A stretch of 64,000 nt of DNA from Anthonomus grandis grandis (taxonomy: Eukaryota > Arthropoda > Insecta > Coleoptera > Curculionidae), in NCBI RefSeq assembly GCF_022605725.1, contig NC_065564.1, positions 3,574,698 to 3,638,697 on the forward strand, written 5' to 3'. Made by a program: the position numbers and the translations under genes. Each line of letters begins with the position of its first letter. Positions within the stretch are counted from its first letter, which is position 1. Below are positions 44,761 through 57,700 of this stretch, piece after piece. Below the pieces are notes generated by a model that was not told where the DNA came from, searched no databases, and saw nothing but the letters and a program-made list of their open reading frames with translations.

Positions 44761-47320
44761 ATGGCCGAAAAATTAGAAGATCTCAATCTGCCTCTGGCCT
44801 CAGTTACTAAGCTAATAAAGGACGCCCTACCGAAGAACGTGATGTTAGGCAAGGACACCAAAGAAGCCATTTCTAGAGCTGCTTCGGTTTTTGTGCTCTA
44901 CGTGACCTCTCAGGCCTCCCAGGAGGCCCAGAGGCAGAGCAGGAAGACCCTGCAGGGCACCGACGTTATTAAGGCCTTGGAAGAGCTGGAGTTCGGGGAG
45001 TTTATTGAGCCCCTGCAAGAGGTTCTGAAGGGTGAGTTTCTACATAGTTTAATAGTCATTTTTCAAAAGGTTTTCAAGATGAATAAGTTTAAATTCCTGG
45101 GGTTTTTCAACTGCAAAATTTGCTTTTCGAGTTTTTCTTCTAGGGTACTTAAGATGGTGAATTCATTTAATAAAAAGGCATTGCTTTGAACTTAATAATA
45201 ATAATTATGAAACTCGAGGACAGAATGAATTAAATTCACTAAAACATAAGATATATATACAATTCCTTAAGAAGGGAGAATTCTTTCACTAGAGCACTTT
45301 AAAAAAAGAGTTCAAGGTTTATATATCAGAGTAAACTTACTATATTCTTATGTCATTATACAAAAGACAATAGGCAATAGGCCCCCATAGCGGTTTTTAA
45401 CAATTGCCAAATAATAATTAATTGATATTATATGATTTCTTAAGAACAATTTACAAACAGCAACAGTTGCATAAGTACTATGTTTGATTGGTTTTCCTGT
45501 TCAATTAATTTGTTTTTAAAACAAGGATAGCCGAATGGACACTATTTTGGATGACTGGATACTATTTTTATTTGTTTGTTAAATTCCAATTTATAGAAAT
45601 AATTATGTCTACATAAATTCTTCAAAATAATGTTCTAGACAAACATAGCATGCACCTAGATTCACATGTCGAGAACAAAATTCTGACAAAGCACAAAAGC
45701 CCCATGATAATCACAATTTCCTGCAAGAAGAACCTTTGGAACTAACCAGACATAGTTATCCTTGTTTTTTCAAATGAAATGGAAAATTGTACTTGTGATC
45801 CTAAGATTTCTTTAGTTTTGTGCACAAAATTCCACGGTGTTTATATATTTTTTATCTTGTTTATCCATGAATCAATCTTTATGAAAGTTATAAACTTTGT
45901 GAATCTTTTAACATGTATGCTTCCGATATTGAGTCAGCTATGCTAAATAAACTAAAACAGAATTAAACTTAGGTATTTATTATTGTATTTTATTGGTGTA
46001 ACTAACTTTTGTAATGATATGTGTATATTTTCTTTTTGTATTGATCTTATAAGTGCATTTTATGGTATCTTCAGTTAGAATCTGTAATCGGTTTCATAGC
46101 TGTTGATACATGTAACAAATAAGTAAATAAACAGCAGGGGTCCAAGTATGAAAAAAAGTTGTTGCACTCCATTTTGTAAAATTTTAATTTGATAACTGAG
46201 AGATTTATTTATATATTTAATTTAATATGCACTTAACAGATCTATCATAGAATGAATCCCATTACTAAGTAAAAACAGTATCTTTATAGTTGACAAATTA
46301 ACTATATAATCAAAGGGTAGTGTATTGTAGCTGCTACAGAGAAAAGACGAGGAGTTGATGTTTATAGCACTCATAAATAAGGATACCAAATGACATTCGC
46401 ATATTCTAAGATGCTTGATACAAATGAAAAATAAATGTGCCTTATACAAGGAGGGTAGTATTTCGCACAATAAAACTGTACATCTTAAAAGCTCTATTTG
46501 CTGTATCTTCTATATAGGCATTAAATGTCAATTTGGCATCAAATGTTACTCCCCAGATCTTTAATTTATGAGACAATATACTATTTTGCATAGAGTAAGA
46601 ATAAGTGATTGGAGATAGCTTTTCAGTATAGGTAAGAACAAAGCATTTGCAAATATTACAATAAATCCCATTACCCTCAGACCATTTAACAATATTTTCT
46701 ATATCATTTTGTAAAATAAGGCACTGCTTTTTATTATATAGTAAATTGTCAGGTCATCCACATACAGCAAAGGAGCATTTTTTATAAGTGCTGTTATACT
46801 ACTATTTAAGTAGAGTAGAAACAGCAGTGGCTCTAAATTAGGTCCATGTAGGTATAAAGGCAAAATATTTAAAACCGCAGAGAAGTTTTTAAAAATCAAG
46901 TAAATATGCAGTCCATACTCTATCCAACCTTTTAAACAATATTGTTAATGAAACCTTATCGAAAGCTTTTTCGAAATCTGTATAAATGACATCCATCTGA
47001 GCACGTTGATTCAATTATCTGAAATTTTCGGGGTTATTTGCTTTAATTTGCTTACTGTGATACGAAAAATAGATTTATAAATTATGGCGCTAGTTATTAA
47101 TTAATGTTTTGTCATCTCTTTTCTTAAGTAAATTCGTGTTGATAGAGTCGAATGCCTTTGACATATCAACTAATACAGCAGCATTAATGGGTAATTTTAC
47201 TTTCCAGAAATGAAGGAAACCAAAGAGAAAAAGAAAGCCTCCCCTAAACCGCGTAAATCCTCCACAGGTGCCAAAGAACCCGAAGAAGAACCCATGGAGG
47301 CCGACAACGACGAACACTAA
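44761..47320 (+). CDS. POLE3: DNA polymerase epsilon subunit 3 / CHRAC-14 histone-fold protein
   Basis: Two exons, 44761-45031 and 47208-47320, join in phase to 127 aa. Exon 1 is a histone fold: MAEKLEDLNLPLASVTKLIK, LGKDTKEAISRAASVFVLYV and RKTLQGTDVIKALEELEF. Exon 2 is a charged tail (KETKEKKKASPKPRK, then EPEEEPMEADNDEH). The protein pairs with POLE4 or CHRAC-16 and serves in polymerase epsilon and in the CHRAC nucleosome-remodelling complex, where it also helps handle parental histones. The 2.2-kb intron contains LINE fragments. Its stop is 170 bp from that of the convergent LRSAM1 gene. Confidence 0.95.
46090..47200 (-). mobile_element. Degenerate non-LTR retrotransposon fragments in the POLE3 intron
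   Basis: On the minus strand three pieces of LINE reverse transcriptase can be read: VDMSKAFDSINTNLLKK near 47120-47190, a second copy of the same motif (DVIYTDFEKAFDKVSL) near 46940-47000, and GPNLEPLLFLLYLNS followed by LLYVDDLTIY near 46735-46850. A C-terminal stretch (KIWGVTFDAKLTFNAYIEDT) lies near 46500-46570. Two versions of motif A next to each other mean at least two different elements are joined here. Frameshifts are frequent. Confidence 0.75.
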
Positions 47321-47490
47321 TATAGGGACTCAAGTCTCTATGTACATATTCCTATTTATTTGTATACTTTTATAATAAACTACTTCACGGTGATTGTTGT
47401 ATCTTTTATTAATAATAAAAACAGCATTATAACACTTTTGTGCATTATCATGGTTAATCAAAGCATTAAGGCAGATTCTCAATTAAATAT

Positions 47491-50358
47491 TTATTGGGGT
47501 ACCATCGTGATCCTTCGTTCAATATCCGTCCTGCATAAGGGACAAAGGGACACTCCCACAGAACAGCCTGTACAGCAGCACAGGTGTCCACAGGGCACGA
47601 ATATCACATGGCACTAAAAAAATAAAGGAGTTAATTGGTAACAAGGAGTTGTTGGAAAAACCACTAGTACCTCCAGATCAAGACATATGACACACTCAAC
47701 ACTGTTAATAGCTTTAATATGGGGGTCCTCCAGAGGAGGGGCGGACGCCCCTGCACACTCCAGAGGCGGAGCCGACGGGGAGACACTAATAAAAGAAATT
47801 CGCTCCTTAGAGTAAATCTGTAGAGCGTCCAAGATCCTTTGACGGTCATACATCGAGGTCAGACCCGCTTCAATGAGGTCCCCCTCGGTAACCCCGTGTG
47901 CCTCAGCTAAAAATACCCCCCTAAAATAATCGCCGTAGCTCATATTTTACGGTACGTACATTGCGTTAGTTTGGCCAAAAAGGGCAGGCAATGTATCACC
48001 CCGTTAGACAGTAAAATTTCCACCAGTTTGGGATCCATGTTCTTCTGGGCGTGGGAGATCCCTTCGGGGAACCTACAAATCCCTAAATAAAACCGAAACC
48101 CTTTTAAACATAACGAAAGTACTTTTCCAAGAGACTTTGGTACTGCCTCAGCCAAAAGTCTTCGTCAACGTCGTCGCATTTAAACTGCTCCATCGTTTTT
48201 ATGGTGGACAACAGTTGGGCCCTGCGCAGCCTCTGCTGCTCCAGCAGCTCCATTAGGAGGGCGGACAAGTTCATTCGCTTTTCAGCCAAGTCGTTCTGTT
48301 TAATTCATTTTTTTTTTTAAATTAATTTATCCTCAAAAGAACCTCCACCAGCCTCACCAAATGCTCATCCATTCTCAGTTTCCTCCTGTCGAGCTCAATA
48401 TGAGTTAGAGCCCCCAGTTGGGACTCGACCAGCCTCACTTGCTGCAAAAGCCCCCAACTCCTCGCATCTCCCCTTTCTAACAACGTGCCCACCGCCGCTT
48501 TTTGCAAATTAATGTCTTCGGTTAATTGAGAGACCAGATTGGCCTTGTGCACGTCCTGACTCTGAAGAATTTCCGCGATTTTCGAACCGGCGTCCAGTTC
48601 TCTGCGGAAAATTCACCTTAATTTTGCAATTAGAGCGAATAAAAAACGCGATTTCTTACTGCTCCAGGATGCTCCTTGAAGTCTCAATTCTGTCCCTATC
48701 GAACTTGTTAAAAGCCTCAGTTTCTTGCTTTAAAATGTCTTGCATCGCCGCTAAAATGTCGTCTTTACGTAACGTTTCATTATACCTAATGATTAATTAG
48801 ATTTTTTTTATGATAATTTGCCTTATAGGGCATAAGATGGAGCTACCTATTAACTGCCTCCAGCAGTCGCTCCTCCTCCTCACGCTCTTTTTCTAGTAAT
48901 TGACTTGTTGGCTCTTTATTTAACATTAGGAGGTTGTTTATGGCGAGATCCGCGCTATTTTCCACTAAAAAACCCCACTAATGACACTCAATTACTTAAG
49001 AAAACCTTTAAGTACCTTCCTGAAGTTGCTCAATAAGTCTAAACCTCTCAGTCTCTTTTTCAAGCTGAATTTCACATAATTTAGAGTCAAATTTGCATTG
49101 TTCGTCAGTGATAGAAGCAAGGAGCTTAAAATTAAAAGAAACCTAATAATTTTGCTTGTAAAAGGACTTTAAAGTACCTTTTGCCTGTTGGCTTTATGTA
49201 CGGAAGCCATCTCGAGCTCTTGCTTCTGTAATAACTCGTTATTACGCTCGATTTCCAGAAAGTCTTGCATCCTTTTTAGCTACAACGAATATAATAAAGT
49301 GCACGTGAAATCGAGTGCCTAAGTAATGCGGATGATAATGGTTTAAAGCAAGCAAAAAAAATATATATAACTAAATAAACAACATGCCTTTTGTCGCTCT
49401 AAGTTCCATATCTTTTCCTAAAAAGAAAAACGTTATCTACTGTGGCAACGAAAGAGGTGAAAATGTTTGTCTACCCTAAAACACTTTAGACAATTTACCT
49501 CGAACTTTGCCTGAACACTAGTGTCAGTAGTGTCCTCTGAAATAGTCTCAATCCTTTCTGGAGGACAATAGTCTTGCCCCAGATCTAAAAACATTCAGTC
49601 TTTTATCATTAAGGGGGCAATTAGTGTCAAACACTCACCCTCACTAATAAATCGAATAATTGCCCCTGTGCCCCCTCTGGCAACCTCACAGGGAGGATAA
49701 ATGAAACCCTCACTATCGAGTTCGATTGACACCAGCTTGGTGGCCATGCAAATACTTTTAGGTAACCGGTGCAATTGTGGGTTATTTTGCAACCTGATTT
49801 TCTGTAAATTGCTTAAATTTCCCAGGTTTTCCGGAAGGGTTTTCAGCTTATTATCGGTGAGGCTTAGGATTTTTAAATTTGTTAAATTACATAGGGAGTC
49901 TGGCAGGGATTTTAGGTGGTTGTGATCCACCAGGAGTTCCTGAGGGAAGAACATAAAAGTTTCTTGGGTTCTAGCAGGTCCACAACTAGTTTGAACCCAC
50001 CATACTCACCTGTAAATTCTTTAGAAAAACAATATCCTCTGTTAAATAATGAATATCATTATGAGAAATATCTAAGACCCTTAAATTGCAGAGATCCCTA
50101 AGCTCTCCTCCCCCGGAGAGCGACGAAATCTGATTGTTATGTAAATCAAGGGTTTCTTTACGGAAGACTTTACATAGGGAGTAAATCCCTTGGGGAATAT
50201 TGACTAAATCACAATCAGAGAGGTCGAATATTGGTTCTGGGGTCTCTCTGGCCTAAAAACACTTGAATTAATGCCACGAGGGTGCCTTAAAGGGTCCTTA
50301 CCAAGTAGAGCTTGTGCTCGAGCCTCTGCTTGTTCACAGATCTCTTCCTCCGGAACAT
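47491..50358 (-). CDS. LRSAM1: E3 ubiquitin-protein ligase LRSAM1
   Basis: Fourteen exons join in phase to about 691 aa: 50358-50302, 50252-50010, 49939-49639, 49584-49499, 49417-49388, 49279-49178, 49124-49016, 48964-48847, 48785-48660, 48601-48343, 48295-48123, 48072-47960, 47906-47671 and 47613-47491. Domains in order: leucine-rich repeats (LDLHNNQISSL, LRVLDISHNDIHYL, LKILSLTDNKLKTLPENL), a long coiled coil, a SAM-like segment (FPEGISHAQKNMDPK to TEGDLIEAGL), SPSAPPLE with a PSAP tetrapeptide, and a C-terminal RING (ECVICLDLE, VPCGHLCCC, CPLCRTDIERR). LRSAM1 binds TSG101/ESCRT through PSAP-type motifs and acts in endosomal sorting and xenophagy. Introns are tiny (47 and 53 bp), and one uses a GC donor (49387-49386). 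Confidence 0.92.
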
Positions 50359-50389
50359 TGCACAAATAATATCACAATTAATTAAAGGC

Positions 50390-51778
50390 ACAACCATAGA
50401 ACAAACTTTATTGCGCTAATAATAATAATTATTAATTTGCCCTTCTGAGTTCAACTGGGGTCGAACTGTATGGAAAACAATAACAGTTTACCACCCCAGA
50501 CAAGCATATAGGCAGGGCTTTAATGACGTTTAATTATTGTTTACTATTCCAGGAATATTGCATGTTTTTTGAAAAAAAATATTGATTGCTCATTGTACTG
50601 GTAAACATGTTCATAGCTGTTGGACAATCAGCAATCAGCTGATCACAACAAGCGTAGAGTTGCGACATATATATCGATATTTTTTGGGGCCCTGATTACC
50701 GGCTCGTGGGGCCCCAATTTTCGCGAGTCTTCCGATTCGAAGGACCGCAATTGGATTATGGATTTAATTAGATTAATTAAGCATGCAGGTACCTTGAGAC
50801 GTCTTCTTCTCATGTCCTCTTCTGTTACTGTCCCCCTGCCCTCAGGACAGTAACTATGCACGTCCAGGAAGCCCTGGACGACACCAAATAGGCCTATTTT
50901 TATTTGAATAGTTCATAATGAAATAGAGGGGGGCCACTTTGAATTCACCAACGGTTATTGTAACCTTGAAACTTTAATTTGCACTTTAACACACTTCTAG
51001 GGCCCCCGACCCGGTGGAAATGATATCAAATTAAAGAGAAAATTGCCCAGATTGCTTTTCCGACCTTTCCCGAGGGAATTAAGTGAAAAATTAGATGTTT
51101 TTTATAATATAATTGTTGCGCTCCTGTATGAACAATTTCCCCCCTTATTTTATATTAACAAACGAGGGGGTCCTATGACAATTATATCAAAATAAAGCTC
51201 GTTAATTACATAAAGCGATTCACACAATTTCCACGGGGTTTTCGCACTTTTCACCACTTTTTTTTAATGTTTTAAAAAAATAGTTTTGCGCTTTCTAGTA
51301 AACAGTTTTCACTACAAGGTTGCCGGGTCAGTCAAACGATTTTCCCGAATAAAAATGCTTGATACGATTTATAACGGCCATATGAACAAATTAAGTTTCT
51401 ATAATAATGAAACATATATAAGTTTGCAGAGACTAACTAATGACACTAAAAAATTAACAATAAATAAATAAAATAAAGCAAAATAGCTATAAGCAAATTC
51501 TCTATTTTAAGGAATAATTGTCCATTACGGCAACACCGTACCAAGAGCCGTTCGGTGTCATTAGCGTGGCGTCCCCTAGCGCTGGACATCGCAACCCATT
51601 AACAAATATTGCAACCTAACCTCAAATAAATAAATAAGAAAATTCGCGTTTTCATCTAAATTTTCCCTATTTTCCACACGTTTTAATGTAATTTATCAAT
51701 TTCACTCTTAGTTTAGTGGTGCCGAGGATCCCTAGGCCTCCAAATAAACCGTTAATTAAGGGGCCCACCGCCAGTGGC
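50390..51778. other. LRSAM1-ZCCHC7 divergent spacer with DRE motif and a possible small spliced transcript
   Basis: TATCGATA (50672-50679) is the DRE core-promoter element of insects. Downstream on the plus strand is a well-formed 57-bp intron: donor GCAG|GTACCTT at 50789, pyrimidine tract and CCCTCAG ending at 50845. The flanking exons carry no convincing coding frame, so this may be a 5'-UTR intron or a noncoding RNA. The same bases read on the minus strand also contain a donor-like AAG|GTACCT. The rest (50900-51700) is AT-rich with no visible feature. Confidence 0.35.
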
Positions 51779-54700
51779 ATGTTGGTAGGTAAAGCATTCT
51801 TTGTTCCCCAGTAAAAAACCGCCCTGGAATCATTAAATAGTTAATTTTGGGGCGTTTTAAGACTGACGAGGTGCCGGAGGAAGTCATCGACGAGGACCTA
51901 GAAGCGCTACTGTACGCTCAGGTTTACTATGGCAAGCCTGGGGACGACAGTCCTGCTGAGCCCCTTTTATTAGAATCATTACCTGTAGAGGGCCCCCCTT
52001 TAGTCGAGGAGCACTCCTCTTCAAGCTTATCACAGCCTGAGCCCGATCTGGAGCTGCAAGGAAGTTATAAGAATATTATAAAGAAAAATAAGACTGCCGG
52101 TCAATATTTGCAAAATTTTAGTAATCAGGAGGACAAAGGTAAGAGCAATAGTGTTTTTAATAATTTTTGATTGTTTTTAATTATCAAAACTAAGTATTGA
52201 GTCTGATGGAGTTCTTTCATTGAAATGCTTAAGCTATTAAAATAAGATTGGCATTTATTTTGTCGAGAGAAGACCATTTCCAAAATGAACTTCCCCAATA
52301 GAAAAAAAATAGTGGTTTTTATTTTATTAACATATATAATGTATACTGGTAAAGAGGGTTTGAATCTGGATTGTTTGCGGGCCATAAAATGTTCTGGGGG
52401 CCCTATGTGCTTTTTATTTCAGAAATTGATGTTGGCACTAATCCGAAGCCTGATTCACCATCCAACCCGCCTGAAGTTAATTCTTCAACCCCTCCGCCCC
52501 AGCAGTATGTAGAAATATCTACATCAACGGCTGGTCAAGGTGCAATAAGCCCCACTCAAGTGGTCACCCAAATCCCGGTACTGTCCACATCCACCCCAAA
52601 TAATATTACGATCAATCAGTACTTTTACCCCACCGATAATTTTTTGAACCACTTTAACTACTTAAAAAAACGCCTCCGGTGGACCGATAAATGCGAAGAG
52701 AATTATCAACGGTTGCAAGAGGGTTCGATCAAACCGAAAACGTTTTTACGATTGTTGAGGCAACAGGCGCGCCACCAGAAACGTAAAGCGAAGAGATACG
52801 CGAAATTACAAGAGAAAATTCAAATTTCCAAAGCGAATCTGGCGGTAAAAGAGGTGATTTGTGTGAGCGACAGCGATAATAATTCGGACGTGGAAATCGT
52901 GGAGGGCGACATGCAACCGAAGGATAAAAGTGAGGAGGAGGATGAGATTATTTACGTGGAACCGCCCCCGGTTCCGGTTATAAGCCTGGAGGACGACAGT
53001 GGGGCCGAATCGGAGCATATCGATGTGGTCACTTGTGAGGCTGCACCCCAGGACGATGCCTCAAATGATTTTTTGGGTAAGTTTTTGTCGATTAAAGGGT
53101 GAATAAAGTTTATAAATTGATTTGTTTTAACCATTTTTTTGACCTGAAAAACAGTTAAAAACAGACAAAAATCAACTGATGTTAAGTCAGGAGTTGTGGT
53201 TGTCCCAGAAATCAACCTTTCAGCCCATCCCAAAATCCACATCTAAAAAAAACAGTTATTACACTTAAAAAAGAGGCAAAACTCAACTGATGTCAAATCA
53301 GGAGATGTGGTTGTCCCATACATCACTTTTTTAGGACCAGCCAATCCCAAATTTCTAACCAACATCCTTACACGTAAAAAACAGTTATTACACTTAAAAA
53401 ACAGGCAAAAATCAACTGATATCAGATTAGGAGATGTGGTTGTCCCTTAAATCGACTTTTTAAGATCAGCCAATCCCAAATTTTCCTCACACCTAAAAAA
53501 TCGTTAATACATTAAAAAAACAGGCAAAACTCAACTGGTACCAAATCAGTAGATGTGGTTGGCCCTTAAATCGACCCCTCAGGACCACCCAATCCTAAAT
53601 TTCCAATCCAAGAATCCGTTTCGTATGATTCGAACACATCAAAAGAATTTTAGATTTTTCAGCATTTAATTTAAGGTTGTGATTTATGGCGTAGTTTTCT
53701 AGATTCATTAAATCGTCGAAAGCTTTACTAAAGTCGAGCATTTTGCTTTTTATTCACTCTTAATCGTGACTGGCAATCGGGAATTAAAATCAAAAATAGA
53801 AATCTGGTTATAAATATGTTTTTCAAACACTTTAGTCACTGCAGGCAATATGCTGATTGGCCTTGAATCCTTGTATTCTTTAGGTACTGAGTTTTTTGCA
53901 GTAGGTGTAATTATTTCTTTTTTCCATAAATTTAGATATTTTTGTATTATAGTAGTTTTTTTTTATTATAAGTATTATATTTCTTTGTATTATAAGTATT
54001 ATATGCTAAGAAACAGAACGCTTAAGAACAGGCAAAACTCAACTGGTACCAAATCAGGAGATGTGGTTGTCCCATATAAATCAATCTTTCAGGACCAGCC
54101 AATTTAAAATTTCTCCCCAAAATCCTCATACCTAAAAAACAGATCATACACTTAAACAACCGGCAAAAATCAACTGATACCAAATCAGGAGATGTGGTTG
54201 TCCCACCTTTCAGAACCAGCCAATCTCAAATTTCCCCCCAAAATCCTCACACCTAAAAAAACAGACAAAACTCAACTGATACCAAATCAGGAGATGTGGT
54301 TGTCCCATGAATCGACCTTTCAGGACCAGTCGATCCCAAATTTCTGCCCAAAATCCTCACATCTAAAAAACAGGCAAAAGTCAACTGATATTAAATCAGG
54401 AGATGTGGGTGTCCCATAAATGGACCGTTCAGTACCAGTCAATCGTTAATTTCCCCCCAAAATCCTCACACCTAAAAAAACAGACAAAACTAAACTGATA
54501 CCAAATCAGGAGATGTGGTTGTCCCATGAATCGACATTTCAGGACCAGTCGATCCCAAATTTCTCTCCAAAATCCTCACACTTAAAAAACAGGCAAAAAT
54601 CAACTGATATTAAATCAGGAGATGTGGTTGTCCCATAAATCGACCTTTCAGGACCAGCCGATCCGTTGGAAAAGGAAAACTTCAACTTCAGCTTGCACGG

Positions 54701-57700
54701 TTCCGATTTCCAAGAGGTGGAGTTCGCCCGACCGGCTAATCCGAGTGCGGACGTCTACGAAACCGAAAGTAGCACCAGCACCTCCGATTTCAATCGCGAT
54801 TCGAGTCGATCCTTCAGTAACAGCGTGAAAACGATCGTGTTTTCCGAGGTGGATTTCCCGAAAGATGACATTTTCGAGGGGGGTAACTTGGAGAAGTTCG
54901 ACGACTTGATAACCCCGAGGCGGGAGGCGGAGGTGCCTGCGGAGAGGCCAAAAGAGAAAGAAAAGAGCGGAAAAACGCGGAGAGTGACCCCGAAAACCGG
55001 CTCCTCGTCGGAGAGCAGCTCGGAGAGCGATTACGATTACAGCGAGACTCATAAGAATTTACCGGATTTGTCGCCGATGATTACAGCTGACGATACGCCT
55101 AGAAAAAGTGCTAAAAAATTGAAGAAAGCGAGCTCGCAATTGTTAGAACAGGACGAATCTGAGGAACCTAGGAGTAAAATGACAAGGAGTAAATCTGCTG
55201 CTGAAGAGGAACCGGAAACCCCCAAAAAGAAATTTAAGAAGAAGAAGAAAAAGAAACCGGATGAAGAGGAGGAACCGGAGCAATCCGAACCAGAGTCTGC
55301 CAAGAAAAAGGCGAAAAAACCTAAAAGAAAATCCTCTAAGGAATTAGAAGAACCGGAAAATAACGACAAAAAGACCAAAAAAGGGAAAACCAAACCGCCC
55401 TCCGAATCGGAAGAGAAAAAGAAAACCAAGAAGAAGAAACGTGACAAAGAGAGCGAAGAATCCGAGGACGCTTTGAAGAAAAAAGCGAAAAAACGCAAAC
55501 AAAAACCCACCGAAGAGCCTCCTCTGCAAGAAGAGCAACCTGAAGAGGACAAAACCAAGAAAAAGAAACGAACTTCACTTGAAACCCCTTTCGATGGTGA
55601 AGTTACCGAGGAGGAAGTAGAGGAGAGAGAAGCGGAGATTCTGGAGGTCCCTCAGAGACCTGAAGGCAGGGTTATCGTGGAGGAAGACCGTGGAGATCAA
55701 GAGGAGGGGTCCCGGGAAGACGGCGAATTGGTAGAGGAGGAGGAGGATATTGTGCTAATTGAGCCTGGTAAGTTTTTGCACCATTTTTTTTTTCTTTTTA
55801 AAATGTATTCAGGAAAAAGAATTGTGTTATCCAGGAATTGTCTTTAAATTGGGCCCCTTACTTTTTTGTATTTTTATTTATGACATTTATGAGTGTTTTC
55901 TCAATTTTGCTGACGATCTTAAGGTTATTAAATCTGCACAGATTAATGACACTATAAACACCACGGCACCGGATCACTGATTGCGAAGTAATAAGTTCTT
56001 AATTCGTTTTGTCAAAGACTTTGGGTTGAGCAGAAAAATCCAAAAATTGATATTAATTAATATACAGTGCTGGCCGAAAATGGAGAAACTTTCAATTTAT
56101 TTTCTTATCTCATAAGGTATTCACTAATTTTGAGCGACTATGTACTAAAAACGTTTATCTTTAACGTGGAAATAAATGGAGAAAGTTTTTTTACAGGCTT
56201 TATTAACTGAATAGTTCTTGTTCAGGTCAGTTGGTTTTTAATTTTCGAGAAGCTCAGTTGTTTACCGGAATGCCTCGAGGTGTAAATTTGACCGTAATTG
56301 AGAAGTACAACGCCGGCATTAAACAAGTGACAATTGCTAAAGAACTAAATCTACATAAAAGTGTTGCCCATTATTCGGAAGCCAGGTAGACCTAAAAAAA
56401 CTACATCTGGAACTTACAAGCTGATTAGAAGATGTTCTATAAAAAAATCAACTTACCTCTGCTGAAGTTATAAAAAAAGCTTATCCAACCCCATCTCTCT
56501 CAGTTCGATCTACTGGAATGCGATGAAAACTTAAGAGCCAGTGAAAAAAACCTTATGGATTTATAATGAATGGAAAATCGGATAGTATGACATGGGTTAG
56601 ACCTCTAATAAATCAAAGATATAAGTATAGTAAGCCCACAATAAAACATGGAGGTGGTAATGCCATGGTATGGGGATGGTTTTCTGGCAAAGGTTGGTTT
56701 ATTAGTGAAGATGGACTATAGCCAATATTATTTAAACATCTTAAGAAATAATATGCACCCATAGGCATAGCTTAATTTGGACATGACAACCGAAGCATAC
56801 ATCCAAAATTGTAAAAAATCTCTTTACCTCTCAAAAAGTTTTTAAAGTGGCCAGCTCAAAGTCCGGACCTGAATCCTATTGAGAACTTGTGGGAGCAGCT
56901 AGAGAGAAAAGTTAGGCAATGAAAGCCTTCCAATTTATTCCAAGCCTTGGAAGAAGCATGGAATGGGATTTCTGAAGGTGTTATTCACGATCTTCTTGAT
57001 TTTATTCCAAGACGATGTGCTGAGGTTATAAGGAATAAAGGTTATGCCACAAAGTATTGATTTTTTTTTTAATTTTCTGTACAATAATGTGAAATATACT
57101 ATATTAAGAAAAAAATTAAAAAGCAAAAAGTTTCTCCATTTATGGCCGGCACTGTATGTCGATTCCTTATATGAAAAGGATCTTTTGAATATATTTCTTT
57201 AATATGGAAAGGATATGGTTAAAAGATGATGTCTACGTATATTAATATTGTTCTATAAACAATTTTACTAGCCAAGTAATAGTGGAGTTTTGAATTTTAA
57301 AAGTTTAGAAAAAAACCATAATGAGTGCAGAATTCTTCTGTTCTGTATATTATCCAATTTGCTTCTTCCAGTTTATGGGAAATTCGCTCTCTATACGCCG
57401 TATTCCAAATATTGTGGCAAGTTAGTCGGCTTTGTGTTACACATCGTATATCATTGAAAAGAGTATTAACTGGAGATGTTTTTAAAACTACCTGAACATC
57501 TTGATAGATTTTAGTTTTTTTTTTTGCGTCAAGTTAAAGTTACCTTTCATAACTTTTTGTGCTACTTGTATTAACTTTTTGAGCTCAAAACGAATTATTT
57601 CAGTATTATTTGTACTTATGTGATATTGATTTTTTTAGATTCAGGATACATTACAAACTAAATACAAATGTAAAAAAAAAACGTGAAAAATATGCTGAAA

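Noticed and set aside
47906..47960. Frameshift in LRSAM1 near 47940
   Set aside because: A 53-bp intron with GTACGT donor and TTTTTAG acceptor restores the frame and the expected SAM-like segment.
50643..50861. Minus-strand frame beginning MHSYCPEGRGTV as an upstream LRSAM1 exon
   Set aside because: LRSAM1 already has a start codon with a family-like N terminus at 50358; the frame matches no family and the plus-strand intron here is better formed.
55049..55578. Minus-strand Phe/Ser-rich open frames
   Set aside because: They are the complement of the Lys/Glu-rich ZCCHC7 exon, which joins in phase with zinc-knuckle exons.
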